Source: Cacajao melanocephalus (Eukaryota > Chordata > Mammalia > Primates > Pitheciidae). From it: a stretch of DNA of 64,000 nucleotides. The notes below the pieces were generated by a model. That model did no database searches. It was not told the DNA's origin and saw only the letters and a program-made list of their open reading frames with translations. This document shows, one piece after another, positions 38,880 through 55,389 of the stretch. The stretch covers positions 60,008 through 124,007 of the forward strand of contig CAUYLG010033055.1 of assembly GCA_963573385.1 (NCBI GenBank). Direction: 5' to 3'. Positions within the stretch are counted from its first letter, which is position 1; the number at the start of each line of letters is the position of its first letter. Position numbers and translations under genes: made by a program.

Positions 38880-40310
38880 TATTCATTAATTACTCAGTAA
38901 ACAGTGTTGAAACAACCAGGAAACTAAAAAGAACAAAATTAAAACCAAATCCTCTACTCATTCTTTACACCGAAGGAAATTCCCGATGGGTTAAATGATA
39001 TTAGAATATAAAAATTAAACAAGAGAACTAAAGGAAGAGAACTAAAGATGGATAGATAATTTATAATCTTGAAGTGAAGATTTTGGAGCCTTTCAGAAAC
39101 ACAAAAATTAAAAGAACAATATAACCAAAATATACTAGAAATAACATTAAAATGCAGGGAAAATCTGAAAAACATACAACAAAAAACTAGTATATATTTA
39201 CTTATTTTTGGAGACAGAGTCTCGCTCTGTCGTCCAGGCTGGAGTGCAGTGGCGTGATCTCAGCTCACTACAACCTCCGCCTCCCGGGTTCAAGGGATTT
39301 TCCTGCCTCAGCCCCCCCAAGTAGCTGGGACTACAGGCATGCACCACCATGCCCAGCTAAATTTTTTGTATTTTTAGTAGAGACAGGCTTTCACCATTTT
39401 GGTCAGGCTGGTGTAAAATTTCTGACCTCAAATGGTCTGCCCGCCTCAGCCTCCCAAAGTGCTGGGATTACAGGTATGAGCCATTGTACCCAGCCAAAAA
39501 CTAGTATTTGTAATATACCAAAAGTCCTTATGAATCATAAGAAAAAGCCCAACCCAATTTTAAAAGATCCAACACTATACAGTCATTTCATTTAAAAAAA
39601 AAAAAAACAAACAAACAAAAAACAAAAATTGAACAAACAGCAATTGACATTTAACTTCACGGAATAATTAAAACACACTGTAACAAATCCTTAGAATACT
39701 TTACCTATTGGACCGAAGATTAAGATTGATAATATTTTGTGTTGAGAATATAGGTAAACAGACATTCCATAAACAGCTGGTGGGAGTGTAATGTAAAACT
39801 TCTGAGGGTGCAATTTGGTAATATCTGTTCAATTTTTAAATATGCTATCATTTTGATCTATTAATTCTATTTCTAGGAACTTCTACAGAATCACTCAAAA
39901 GATGCAAAGATCTATATGAAGTTCACTGCACCACTGATTGCAAAAGCAAATATTAAAAATCTAAATGTTCATCAATTAAGAATGGGAAAATAAGTTATGG
40001 TTTATCTATAATGTCAAACACTACACATTTTTAAAAAGAATGAAAATTTGGACAGAGGTTGTAAAGTGATGCCCCAAAATGCCAAGGATGTATTATCTGG
40101 CCAGTAATTTTTTAAAATAAAATACATATTAACAACCTGCTAGTATATATAGAAAATGAAATCTGAAAGAATAAAAAGCCAGAGCAGTTGGACTATAGGG
40201 GCTTTTCCAGGGACTTTTGCTTTCTGTTTTATCTACTGCTGTGTTATCTAAATTTTTATAATAATCATTTTACAATGATCTCTTGAGTGGAGAGAAAAAG
40301 ATAAAACTTT
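38880..40310 (+). mobile_element. L1 3' segment (ORF2 end and 3' UTR), Alu inserted
   Basis: Decayed L1 motifs in order: taaatgatattagaatataa-type text, gaatcataagaaaaagccca (39532 on), cagctggtgggagtgtaatg (39774 on), atctaaatgttcatcaatta (39959 on). The Alu at 39194-39495 interrupts it. Ends are approximate. Confidence 0.65.
39194..39495 (-). mobile_element. Alu SINE with 12-bp target duplication, reverse orientation
   Basis: Flanked by aaaaactagtat at 39182-39193 and 39496-39507; inserted into the L1 remnant. Confidence 0.95.
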
Positions 40311-42374
40311 TAAACTAGTTTCATTAACCCAACAGGTAGTCACATTAGCTAGTATAAAAGTGCCTTGTCAAGGTAGCTTGTGAAATCTGCCCAACCTTCC
40401 CAAAATGTTACATATTCTTTTATAAAATCTACTAAGAGAAGGTAAGACATAATCCTAAGGAGTAAATTTAAGTCAATCCATATTACAAAGCTAAACTATG
40501 AAAAAAGTCCTGGATCTAATTCAATTTTCTTGTTTCTTCAGAGGATAAAACAATTTCTAACATTCCAGATTAAGCAACCATTTTTGTTCATTTGGATTTG
40601 TTGGTTTATTTTTAAATAGTTATCAGAATTTGGTTTTGCATTTGGGAAAGATACATGATCTTTGTAACAACAATAATTTATAAAACATAAACTATATACA
40701 CAACATTCTAGGAGGAAAACAACAAACGAAAAGCAACTTCTGCTAGTTTTATTAGTTGCCTAAATTTGATTTTTTAAAATTCACTTTGTAAACTGAAGAT
40801 AATCAAATTTAAAATATAAAAATAATAAATTATATATATTTAACATATCACAACACTATAAACTCAAATATCACAAATGACCTTTCTTTTTTTTAATCTA
40901 ACCCTTTGGAAAAAGCATAAAATGGGGGAAAAAAGCACAGAGGGGGAAAAAAAACTCTGATATGATCATTTAAGAACTGTTACATCTATTTCAGCCTAAA
41001 TAAAGCCAGAAATAAAGACTACATGGATTTAAAAGTTACACAGGTGGCAAGGACCAGCAGTTAACCTAAGACTCAACTATCCAAGTAAATACCGAAAGAG
41101 TTAAAGAGAGGCAAGAAACCACAGAAAGCAACTCAGAGACCACTACCTCGAGGCAATAAGAATGAGTGCATATGTTCAGACTAAGAGTTAAGACAGAAAC
41201 TTGGAGAGCCATCCACTTAATTCAAAGACATGAGAAAAATGACCAGCTTTCTGCCCTATCTGCTCAAAAGACTCATGAGAATCTAAACCTATAGGTCCTA
41301 CAATCCTGAAATGTATAAAGAAACCATCTTACTATATACTCAAAAAATGTATCTGAGTAAAGTACACCAAATTATACATGAAATACACTAGGATATAATT
41401 TTTTCTTTGTAAATAGTAACTAAATTTTCATTTACAATTAACTGAGGGAACCTCATTACTAAGTCAATAAAAAATGCAATCAAGTGTTTACATGTAAACC
41501 AGGTATTTTCCTTCTCCTTCAACAAAAAATATTAAGTCCAAAATGCCAACATACAAAAGGATTTACACATTATTTTGACAGAAGCCTCTCTCCAAAAAAA
41601 AAAAAAAAATCTGCTAACATCAAATGCTAAGCAATGAACTTACAATCATTTCAAATATTACTACGAAGAGCAAATCTGTAAATATTTAAAAATTCAAAAG
41701 TTTTAAAATTCTTCATGAGGACCATGATGCCCTTCTGATGCTGTGTCTATTTCAGACATTCTGAAGCCCCTAAAATAAATATACATCAATTATCTTTTTT
41801 CATTAAACAAAGACACAGAACTCTTACAGGAACATTATATTCTCCTGGAAATATAGAAATGCATATTGGCAGGATGGATTAAATTACTAATCATACCATT
41901 TGCCCAGAAGATAGGCATTATCTAAGCAAACCTCTCTTTCAGTCATAATACATATAGATAGGAAGGAGAAATGTCTTGTGATTATCAGCAAGAAATGGGC
42001 AGATGTACGAAAAAGCAATACATTAATGAGAATCTCAAGTAACTTTTTCTCTCTTAAACCAGTTTCTTCGTTAAAACTTGAAAAAGAGACACACTGAAGA
42101 ATACAACTACTGATATGAAGACCTACAGAACATAGTTTTTACTAGCTGACAAGACAAAGTGATGAAAGTCACCTAGAAACAATTTACTGATGAACAGCGA
42201 CATATTACGGAAATAAAATGTACATCCCTCAACCTATATGTATTCATTAATGACATTTTGAAGCTGGCTGCTTCTTTAAAAACTAACTTAAGAATAAAAG
42301 AAATAGATGTAAAACATACATAGTCACTGTCTTCAAGAAGTCAGAAGTAATTTTTTTACAGTAAACACATTCTG

Positions 42375-42674
42375 GGGCTGGGTAAATTGGCTCACGCCTG
42401 TAATCCCAGCCCTTTGGGAGGCTGAGGTGGGAGGATCATGAGGTCAGGAGTTCAAGAACAGCCTGGCCAACATGGTGAAACCCCATCTCTACTAAAAATA
42501 CAAAAATTAGCCAGGCGTGGTGGCGGATGCCTGTAATCCCAGCTACTCAGGAGGCTGAGGCAAGAGAATCACTTGAAACTGGAAGGTGGAGGTTGCAGTG
42601 AGCTGAGATCACGCCAATGCACGCCAGCCTGGGCAAAACAGCAAAACTCCGTTTCCAGATAAATAAAAAACATG
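42375..42674 (+). mobile_element. Alu SINE with 11-bp target duplication
   Basis: Flanked by aacacattctg at 42364-42374 and 42675-42685. Confidence 0.95.
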
Positions 42675-42775
42675 AACACATTCTGTATTAAAATTCTATG
42701 AACAACACTCCTTAGGTTCTGTAATCTCAATAACAAAAAAAGAGTTACCCCAAAGTTTCTTAAAAACACATTAAG

Positions 42776-43078
<303 letters not shown>

Positions 43079-44294
43079 CCACACACAGTGAGAAAACAAC
43101 ATACTAGAGATGTGGTCTCTGGGTTCAAATGCAGAGCTCTCTGACCTGACATCAGCATCTAAAGCACTCACTTCATTAGAGCAGACAGTAAACGTTTGTC
43201 ATTCTTTACCAAAATAACTTGGAGAAAATCAGTCATTTTCAAACTGAGTATATCCACTTCTACAACTACAAACAGGAATGTAAGTTTAAGACCTGACAAA
43301 AGAACTAAAAATTGTCAATGATTTGTCATGCTACAGAGGATTTAAATGGAAGACACCAGCACTTACGTACAATTAGCTTATAAAAAAGCAAGCAGTTAAT
43401 TAAAACAATGCTATAATGGTACTTCAAATGTTGAATGCTATAGACTTTACATGTCTGAATCAATACTGCAGTGTGAAATTCTGCCAAGCCTACCACTAGG
43501 AAAGTCTTTGACAAACAAGACTCACTTTTATTTTCTCCTGCTTGACCTACTTCAGACTAGAATCTTTTAAGTATGTAAAAGAAATTAATATGTAGATGAA
43601 AATGCTTAAACCAAAGAAAAAAATAAACAGGGATATATTCTCATCTGAAAAGTCAGGAGGTTGGACCATGAAACCACTAAGGTCCTTTTTAGCCCTTAAA
43701 CTATGATTTATTGTGATAACACCAAGAAGCTTATCACAAACTATACAAAACTTCAGCTTCTAAAAGTCAGTGATGATGGTTTGAAAAAGGGGGAAGGGAA
43801 AATAAAAGATGAATAACTTGAAGCAGGATCAGCTACCAACACTGGCGCCAAAAAAAACTAATGACCTTAATCAGGTCAGAGTTCTATGCAACAAAAACTG
43901 AATTCCTAAGGCTGGGGATTATTTTCCTCCTTTCCCTCCAATATTTTGTGAAAATGTTTATTCTCAATCTGTGTGTTGGGGGGGGAGGGGTACTGTGGAA
44001 GTACGAAGTTTAGAAATTAATTTTATTTTACTAAAATGCTGATTTCGTCTCACAATGTTTCACGTAAACTCAAAAAAAATTAGGTATCATTATATTCAAT
44101 GACATGTCACCATTTTACAGAGTTAAAAGAAAATTTCAATTAGTAAACATCCACTTGAACAAACAATAGTCTTAAATTTAATGCCAAATATTATACATGC
44201 AACTCAAGTTGCATGTAAATAATGTACTTCACTAATCCTTCATGTGCCTCAGCAAAGTGCATTCCTCTGGGCCCACATCAGGTCATTAGAGAGG

Positions 44295-44450
44295 GCAAAC
44301 TGACTTAACTCTTCTAAGGCTCAGTGTCCCTGCCTGGATTTTTTTAAAAAAGAGTATAATATTCCTTCCTTATCATGAAAATTCAATGAGGTAATGTGTA
44401 CAAAGTACCTAGCACAGTGACATAATTCATTATTGCTGTCAACTCTTACT
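44295..44450 (+). mobile_element. MIR SINE fragment
   Basis: ctgacttaactcttctaagg, then tcaatgaggtaatgtgtaca, then cctagcacagtgacata, in MIR order. Confidence 0.65.
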
Positions 44451-45829
44451 ATAAGCCTAAGTTAGGCTTTCAGTAGCATTTTGAGATTCATAATGGTGGC
44501 AAAAATAAGTATCCAACATAAATCTACCTAATTTCTCCAAATTTCTAAGATTTATTCCTCCAGGGAGAAAATGAGGTTTTTCCTTCACTTCAACATTTCT
44601 AAAAGGTCACCAGATAAAACTTTCAAGACAATTACTTAAAAGCCCCATCCTTATTCCGTTTAAGAACATTCTGATGGGCATAGAAAAAAATCCCTTTTCC
44701 CCAAGCCACTGACCTCTAATATCTAGGCTCTGGCCTGTACCAGATGAGGAGGAAAGGGTCAGTGTATAATAAATATTTATACAATTAAAAATCAGAGCTT
44801 TACAGGTGTCACCTACCAAAATGCATAAATGACTAAGAATCATTCCAAATGTCACCATCGAGACCACCAGAATATCACTGAAATCATCATTAGGATTATG
44901 GCTGTTGCTACTGGGATATCACTGACAAGTCTTTGAAGCCCATATGTCACATAATTTCCAAAAGGCCTCATAGAATAGCAAATTGTTGCTTTACAATAAT
45001 GTTATATTCAAAATGACTACTCATTGAAAAATTAAAACAAATTCCATTGTTTAGGTGTCTCATATTTAGACATTCATATAAACAATCTACTACACAGTGT
45101 AATTTTAATTCCAAATCACTTTCTCCCCTTTTGCTTCAACTCCCCTTTAAATGTCCTATGCCGTATCTTTCTATACAACACAGGCACTTAAACAAAAATG
45201 CCTAAGCTATTTAGGCTTTTGCCATTTTCTTCTCATCTTGCTGCAAGCATGTTTTAATGGGATATTTAATTATAGATTCTACCATAGATTTACTGCCTTT
45301 CTTTGAAAATAGGAAACTCTTGGAGTAATTAAGAGCTACCTCGTTCAGAAAATACTATAGAAATAGAAATTCTAATCTCTCAACACAGAATTTTTAAATT
45401 CTTATAGAGAGGCTTACCCTTTGAACAACATATACAATAAAAAGCTTTCTGGTCCATGAATATGAAAACATTTCTTACCACACGGCTAATTCAAATTGGC
45501 ATTATAACAGTGAGTCAGAAAACCTTTCTCTAAATAGTGATCTGATGAGAACATTAAAGAGTATTTGATTTAAAAGTTTTTTTTTATATCAACAGTCTTA
45601 CAAAATCTGGCATCTACCTAGTTCAAAGTATATTTCAAACAACTAGAACTCCGTTATAGGAATAGCCAGTAGTGGGATCTATAGCAGCCATTAACAGTTG
45701 CACAGTAAAAAGAAATAGCAATTAAAAAAATGGACACCCTGAGGTCAATGATTTCCTCCCAATAACCAAACAAATGTTCCAATAGCAAAAACCAAAAGGT
45801 GATGATAATTACTACAACATGTTATGTTA

Positions 45830-46677
<848 letters not shown>

Positions 46678-48049
46678 TTAAAATCACTAATCTAACCAGC
46701 CTGAATATGATCACCTGTGTTTTAATCCACAGCAAACTAACAATCAGTGAAGAAATGACATATATTACACTGTTGGTATTTGCAGAAAGGGGCTGATTTG
46801 TCCTGTATGGTTAAATCCTTAAAACATTTCATTCAAAGTTTTTTTATTTAATATACCTTTTTAAATATACTTTTATTTACAAAAATTCTACACTAAATTG
46901 CAGCCATATTACAGAAACATGATCCCATTACAGGAATTCAGTATACTATACCACAACCTAGTTTTTAACTCTATGAGATCCACATTTGTGGTGGGAAGAA
47001 AATATAAAGACATACTCTAAGTTTTTAATCATTAAATTAGCTGTTACAGAAGGCATAATGGAATAACCAAACAAAGGTACTCTCTCCCCACACACTGAAC
47101 CATGCACCTCTCCTTAAACACTGTGATAAAGTCTGTATTTTTGCCTCTTGTGCCACCTTTACTAACATGAGGAGTTTTGTTACCAAGCGAAAAGAGGAAT
47201 GCAGGAAATGCAAAGTAAATTCTTCTGCCTTAGTTGCTTTAGTTGCAGGCTCTAAGAACCAATTATGTTTAAATGCAGGGACAGCTTGTAGTTCACCAGA
47301 TGTCTAATTCATACTGCAGAGACCTCACCTTAAGTCTAAACAAGTGTCTTTTCCTAGAACATTTTCTTCTAAAGTATTAAAATCATACTGTATCTTCAAA
47401 TTATTAGGAGGACATTCTCTGTCAGGCTGTGCAAAGCTTTGCAGACCAAACTAACAATTTGTGCTTTATCTTAACAATGGGAAGCCACTTTTACTTTTTA
47501 AGTAAAAGGGTGTAGGGTGAAGGAGTAAAAGAATAACTGCAACTAGGTTAAGATGCTGCTGCAGCACACCATCCAGACAAGGGGTGACAGAGGCTTCTAC
47601 ACCATACTAGCGATGACAGGGAAAAGCACATGAATTCAAGAGTTATTTAGGCCAGAACTTTCACCAAATGATTTAAATATGGAAAATGAAGAAAAAGGTG
47701 ACTTTCTGGCTTGAACAAATAAATGAGTAGGGCAGGCTTCATCTATTTGTTTACATAAAACCTCATGCACAGAGAAAACTGCCTAAGGAGAAGATTTAGA
47801 AGAGCCCTGAGGTCAGTGGGTAACTTTCTATAGAAATACTCAACCACCAACAGGTGACAGAGAAAGCAGATGGCTATTTACTCAGAGCTGAAACAAAGGG
47901 GCAAAGAAATTCATTTTCTTAAGCATGTAATAAATATTATGACCCAGGCAATGTATACGAACTTGAATAAAATGAATATACTAATATGATTAAATCCTTG
48001 CCCCTGATATTCTACCTAAGATAGGGGGAAAAATATAGTATGAGATGGA

Positions 48050-48454
48050 CAGTCCTACTTCAGCATCCCTGGGGAACTGGTTCCAGGACACCCCTCAGAT
48101 ACCAAAATCCACGGATACTCAAGTCCTTGATATAAAGTGGTATAATATTTGCATATCACCTATGCATAGCCTCCCATATACTTTTTTTTTTTACTTGGCT
48201 TCCTGGGATATGAGAAATTCCCATATACTTTAAATCATCTCTGGATTACTTATAATCCCTAATACAATGTAAATACTATGTAAATAGTTGTTATACTGTA
48301 TTGTTTAGAAAATAATGACATGGAAAAAAGTATAGACATGTTCCGTACAGATGCAACCATCCTTTACTTTTTTTCTGAATATTTTTTATCTGCAGTTGGT
48401 TGAACCCATGAATTAGGAATCCATGGATTTGGAATTCATGGATACAGAAGGCTG
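48050..48454 (+). mobile_element. MER2 (TcMar-Tigger) DNA transposon with a tiny insertion
   Basis: Starts cagtcctacttcagcatccc and ends gatacagaaggctg (decayed inverted ends). The interior has ggttccagga, ccaaaatcca, caatgtaaatactatgtaaa and the gttgttatactgtatt run shared with two other copies in this intron. A 34-bp insert at 48185-48218 is discussed under findings. Non-autonomous; no coding. Confidence 0.85.
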
Positions 48455-49676
48455 TTTATATAAAAGCACTCTGGGGGAAAGAAAAGAATATTAGGAACTG
48501 CAGAAGGATGGCAAGAAAGGTGACAAGTGAACTCAACCTTAAAAGTTGAGCTGGATTTCAAAAGGCAAAGGAAGAACCTAAGAAATCTTAAGTCTGAGCA
48601 AGAGAAAGCTAGACACGGGCAACTAAAGTCTGGCTGGTAGACATTTAACAAGGATGGACCTGGAGAGTGAAAGTCACAAATTAAAAGGACTAAGAACCTA
48701 AAGGGAGTGAAGAGATAGGAATGGGCAGGAATTTGAGTGAGAACTTCACATAAAGAAGGCTGATGAAATCACCAAGACAGAATATTCCAAGTGAAAAGGT
48801 TCCAAGTGTGGCCTTGCCTGCGAGTTGCTCAAGTGGAGTAAAGCTGACAGTCACTCGGATTGAAAAGACTAAACTCAAGATAACCCCAGCTTTGAGGTAA
48901 AGCAGAAAATGGTGTTAGGAAGGCAGTGCGGTGGGACCAAAAGACATCAAAGATAGGAAGAAACTGGAGTATTATCTTTTAAAAATAATTTCATGACAAC
49001 AATTTTCTTCCTATCTGCTAGTCGGTTAACAAATGAACTTAACTAATTCTATGCAAATTACTTAAGACAACTTGGCACTCCAAAGGCCTAGGAACTAGAA
49101 GGAAAAGGAATCAAATAAAAAGGAAAGATCTGTAGCCTCATTAGCTCATAGGCTAATAACCTCTAGTCCATCTGCTGCCTAGACAAACATTCTCCTTGGA
49201 GGTAGCACCCTTGTACAATAAAGCCTAGGGCAGTAACGTGCTTAATTTTCACTGATGTATAATGTGGGTGTTCTTACAATTTATTTTTTAAGATGTATAT
49301 TTTATGTCTTGGTGAAGACATTAGTTGGCATTTTGTTTTGGTACTACAACTGTCCCTGTCTAATATTCTGTAAGACTTTCCGTGCTGTTTCTACCATTAA
49401 TAACATAACTAATAAAGTATATCATGACAGATGTACAGTGTCCGGATAGTTCTTTGAAAGTGTAGGACCAAAGCAGATCCATGAAAAAAATATTAAAATT
49501 TAAGGTACCAATTAAAAGGATGTTTTACACAAAACTCCCACCATCAAAGCATTTACAACATATTAAAATCACATTTCCATGTTTTTCACTCTACTCCCAC
49601 TATAAGTGCTTCAGTAGCAAGAATCACTTTTACTCATTTGTAAAATCCCAGAGCCTGCATGTGCCTGGTAATTGTA

Positions 49677-49989
49677 CAGCAGTCCTTCCGTATCTCCCAA
49701 GACCTCCCCCCCACAGTGGATGCCTAAAGCTGCAGATAGTATTGAACTCTACACATACCATGGTTTTTCCTATCAATACACATGCATGAAATTTAATTCA
49801 TAAATAAGGCACAGTAAGAGATTAACAGCAATAACTAATCGTAAAATGAACTATTACAACAATATATTGTAATAAAAGTTATGTAGCTATAGTCTCTCTC
49901 TCAGAATATTTAATATTTTCAGACTGTGGTTTGACTGAGTAACTAAAACCTAAGAAAGTGAAATTGTTGATTGGGGGTGGGGCTGCTAT
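49677..49989 (+). mobile_element. Tigger-family (TcMar) DNA transposon fragment
   Basis: Begins cagcagtccttccgtatctc after TA at 49675-49676. It contains ggcacagtaagagattaaca and gtaataaaagttatgt, and ends near gggggtggggctgctata. The ends are approximate inverted repeats. Non-coding, internally deleted form. Confidence 0.7.
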
Positions 49990-50512
49990 AGACTTAAAAA
50001 CAAGCAAACAAACAGGTCTATTAACCACACTGATAAAGAGTAGCTTGTATCTTATCAGCATATCATTTGTAAAGTTTAGCTACAGGTATGAAAAGGAAGG
50101 GTGGCCTATCCATGCTTGAGCCAAAAAGTGAGGTAAGGTGCATTCTGTTATCTAGAAACTCCCAAAAGGAGATAAATCGCAGGGACAATTAGGACCCTGT
50201 GGTTCAGCTGTCCCTACCAATTAGATATCTTGAACCTAAAACTCAGTTTCTGGAATTTTTTTTTAAAAAGGAAGCTGATATTGCCTTAAAGACCTTATCC
50301 ATAAAACCTACCTCAAAGTCTGGTGACAAAAACCAAATATGCATGCAAACACAGTTCTGTGCCTGGCATATAGTGAGCCTTTAGATGTTAGCTCCCCTGA
50401 CCTCCTTGCCCCACAACAAATGACAGGCTCAAATCAGGCCTCTGACTCCATTTTCAGTGATCTCTTCACAACACCACAGCCAAGTAAGCATACTATTAAA
50501 ATACAGATTCAA

Positions 50513-50815
50513 GGCCAGGCACAGTGGCTCAAACTTGTAAACCCAGCACTTTGGGAGGCCGAGGTTAGAGGACTGTTTGAGCCCAGGAGTTCAAAACCAG
50601 CTTAGGCAACACAGTGAGACTCCCATCTCAAATCAATAAATAAGCAAGCAAGTCGGGTTTAGTGGTGCACACCCATGGCCCCAACTCCTCAGGAGGCTGA
50701 GGTGGGAGATCTCTTGAGCCTGTGAGAAGGAGGCTGCAGTGAGCCGTCCTCACACCACTGCACTCCAGCCTAGGTGACAGAGCAAGACCCTCTCAAAAAA
50801 GTAAAATAATAAAAT
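50513..50815 (+). mobile_element. Old Alu (AluJ-like)
   Basis: Starts ggccaggcacagtggctcaa and ends ctctcaaaaaagtaaaataa. Confidence 0.93.
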
Positions 50816-51964
50816 ACAGCTCTAAATATTCATGTATTGGCAGAAGCCTTTATTTAAACGGCTTCTACTAAATGGACATTGTATAAATACATATGGTTTT
50901 AAATTTTTCAAAGATTTGTTTAGTTTCTTAAGTGAAATCCCACTAGCATGAACTTTATCCAGAATATGAAAATAGCTTTTCCTGTTCAAAACAGATTATA
51001 GCTCTAGTCATTAAAACAAGAATCCACCTGTATACAGTGAAACCAAAATAACAATGGTTCTTTAATATAAAAGCCAAACCAGAATATGGCAGGGGACCAT
51101 CAAAGTTTTAGTAAGAAGGTAGTAACATTTCAGATTTACATTTACACAGGTTAACTAAAATTAAGGGAAATTACATTGTTCACAATATATTTTATGAATT
51201 GAACCAAACTCAGAAATACCCTGAACACCATGCCTTTCCATCTTACTTTATCCCACTACAGTAAATGCTATGTTGTTTTTGCCACCCAGGGTCAATTTAC
51301 CCTTCTCTTAGGAGCATCACAGCAACTCTTTTCTGAGACCTACCAAGTACACTGGAGGAAGCTGACTCAAGCTGCTTGTGCACCAGACCTGACCAAGGTG
51401 TATCTCCCTAGACACAGTGACCAGTACAGGGTTAGATACGTGGCCACAATCAGTGCGGTCACAGTGAAAATCTCAGTTTCCTGCAATGCTAGAACAAGAA
51501 TGCTCACTCTTCTCCCTCTAGATTTAAACCTGGAAAAATGTTTGCCCAAGGACTTGTTGGAAGCCATCTTGCAACCATGAGAGAAGAGCCTACAAAGAAC
51601 AGAATCGACAACAAAAAACAAAAGTCAAAGCCAAGAAGAACCTTAGTCTCATCACCTGAGCTCTAAGTCAGGCAGACCTTCCCAAGCCAATTCCAGAACT
51701 ATTCAGTTATATGAGCCAAGAAATTCTCATCTTTTTTTTTTTCCTTAAACCAGTTTAGATTGGGCTTTCTGCCACATGAAATACAGAGGGTATGTGAGAT
51801 ACATACTTATCATTGAGACCATATATACACTCGTTCCTCCATATCCATGGGGGATTAGTTCCAGGACCCCCCGACAGATACCAAAATTCACAAAGGCTCA
51901 AGTCCCTCATATAAAATGGTATGCTACTATGTAACCTATACACATTCTTGCATATACTTTAAAC

Positions 51965-52603
<639 letters not shown>

Positions 52604-54065
52604 CTTTAAAACCATCTCTAGATTACTAAATACCTAATACAATGTAAATACTATGTAAATAGTTGTTAAACTATTATTTTTAGGGAATAATGGCAAGAAA
52701 AAAGTATGTACAAGTTCGGTACAGACACTTTTGTTTCTTTTCAAATGTTTTTGACCCATAGTTGGCTGAATCTACAAATGCAGAACCCCACTTACAGAGG
52801 GCCAACTGTACAGGAATGTCTGAATGAATGGAAGATGGGCTCTCATAGCCTACTTTATTATCATCAACAGCGTCAGCAGAAAAAGTAGGGCTTCTTCCAT
52901 CCCCTCAGGTTTACAGAGGTCCAAGGACCGCCAAGAAACATCTTCCTACCTACCTCTCATCTCAGGTGGCCAGGCCACACAAGTCCAAGGAATCAGCACT
53001 GTTCTCTACCAGGTACATCCCTACTCTACTTGTGAAAGGACTTACCTAAATCAGACATTCCTGCCCCTCTTTACCCAGCTGCCAAAAACTGAGTAATCTG
53101 AAAAAAGAAAAAAGTCCCATAGGTATTGTCAGAACCCTTAATACTTCTTTAAAAGTTCTTCCTAAATATTTGCTAAATCAAGAGAGTAACTACCTATTTG
53201 GTCTGCCCAAATAAATGTTTCTGTTTCCATTTGCCTAAAGAAAAAGATAAACTACAGGTACTATGTATCCTTTCAACTAAATTAATAGCATCAACTTTGA
53301 CTCTTAACTAAATACCAGGCCAAGTAAGGTCAAACACAAACCCAACAAGATGTAAGTAATATAATTACAATATTCTCCATGTCCTTCCCTTTAAAAAATG
53401 TTTACTTCACAGCAAGACTGCCAAGAAATTGCCTATTTTGAAAACTCTCCAGTCTTCAATAGTGCCTGTTTGTATGTTTAAATGCTTTGAAGGCAGCTGT
53501 TAGTCTCATTTGACAATTTCATTTGTTTTAAAGTTACAATCCATTGTTTCAATACGCTGAAATTTAAATTAATGGTAAGTGAGATTTTATAGGTAAGGAC
53601 AAGAAAAGCAGTATAAAGAGAACTTAGACATATAGATCTTAAATTGTGTTAAGTGATAAAAATTAATTACCTAAGAAAATCAGATCCTATGCCTGAGGGG
53701 GAATATAGAAAACCTGCCCCCGTGAAAAGGAAGACCATGAGAGAGGAATCCAGGAGAAGCAGGTACACAGCGCCATGCACTGGGCACTAGAATCAGGATT
53801 GACACAGACAAGATCAGAGATGGCAAGAACAGTTCATCTCGCACAACCACTTTGAGGGTGGTGTCCATAAGGATTCTTGGCCTTAGGCCAGGCCATGTCC
53901 TAGCTCAGCAGAAAGAGTGCTATCAGGATTAATAATTCCTGTTACGGACATGGGGCAAAGAATTGGGGTAGCAGCACTCTCCACTTCAAACCAAATTCAA
54001 ACAATAAACTACACTAACAAGGGAACATTTAGTCCTATTAATTTTAAGTCCTACATACAGTCTTA

Positions 54066-54310
54066 AAAAGCAAGAGCTTGGACTCCAAAGCTCATTACCT
54101 GGGTTCACATCAGAGTTCTCCCACTTAGCAGCTGCGTGTGAACTTGGCCAAGTTACTGAACATCTTTGTGCCTCACTCTCCTCATGAAAAAAGGCTAATT
54201 CAAGAGTGTTTACCTCACAGAGTCATTATGAGAAGTAAATCTATGTATGGTGCATAGACAGTGCCTGGCAGAAGGTAAGCACTATATCAGCACTACTAAA
54301 GTATTGGCTG
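54066..54310 (+). mobile_element. MIR SINE, near full length
   Basis: agagcttggactccaaagct, cctgggttcacatcagagtt, aacttggccaagttactgaa, ctcacagagtcattatgaga and cagtgcctggcagaaggtaa in MIR order. Confidence 0.85.
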
Positions 54311-55389
54311 TTGACTACATAAATGGCAGATAAGTGATATCAGAAATTACAACATTTATATTACAAAGTTAAGTTAAACAACAACTCAATGTGAAGACTT
54401 TTTTTTTAATGATAAATTGAATGCAAATAAAAACAAAACAGGATGTCAGGGGATTTCAGCATAGAATGCAACCTATACAGCAAGTCTAAGAGTATTATAA
54501 TTTTATCAGATAATCTCATGGAAGTGGCAGGAGGTCAGGGAAAGCTAACCTACAGAACTTTGGACAATCTGTTGTAACTAGATACAGGAAGGTTAAATAC
54601 CAAAAGAACAATATGTAAACACTGTACCCTAGCTGGGAAATTTGTTTCTCATAAGGGTACCAGTCTGTAATTCTGAAAATACTCCACATGTACACTAGGG
54701 TTAAACAAATAAGTAAATAAAATGTAGATAATATAAGCCAGGTTTCTTAATGTCACAGAAAGAAGTTACAAATAAGCAAGAGGTGGTGATTAATTAGTCA
54801 GATATATCAATATGAACTCACATTTATTTTTAAATATATACAGATAGATACAGAAACATAGATATGTATGCACATGTAGGTTAGCTGACATAGGTGCATT
54901 TCCAGGGCCTGTGCAACAGAGGGCCTGAAAGCAGGCATACCCCAGGAGCAATGAGCACACCCAGTACCCAAGACTTTTGTTTCTAAATACCACTCTCCAA
55001 TAAACACAAGGAAGCAGAGTCTGCAGAAACAGCTGATTCTAAGGCTGGGACAGAGAAAATACAAGGCAAGCCAGCAGCAGAAGGGAGATGCTCAAGACAG
55101 GGATAGGTCAAAGACAGGAACCAAACAGAAGAAACTCCCTGTGGCCAAAGCTGGAATAATTTGAGCAGCAGATTAATCATAACAGTGTTGTAACAGAACA
55201 AAATTATTCATGAGACTATGATATAAATAAGTGATTAAATAAACAAATGAGGGAGAAGCAACAACTCTTCCTGACAAGAATTCCAAATGATATGTAAGTG
55301 TATATCCCCATTCTAGGAGGTAGAATTCAATTTCCTTCCCCGAGAATGAGCTAGACTCAGTGATTCACTTACAAAGAAGAGTTTAGAAA

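Noticed and set aside
48460..48960. Possible LINE or LTR fragment
   Set aside because: Wording resembles old repeats, but I could not fix a family or boundaries from sequence alone.
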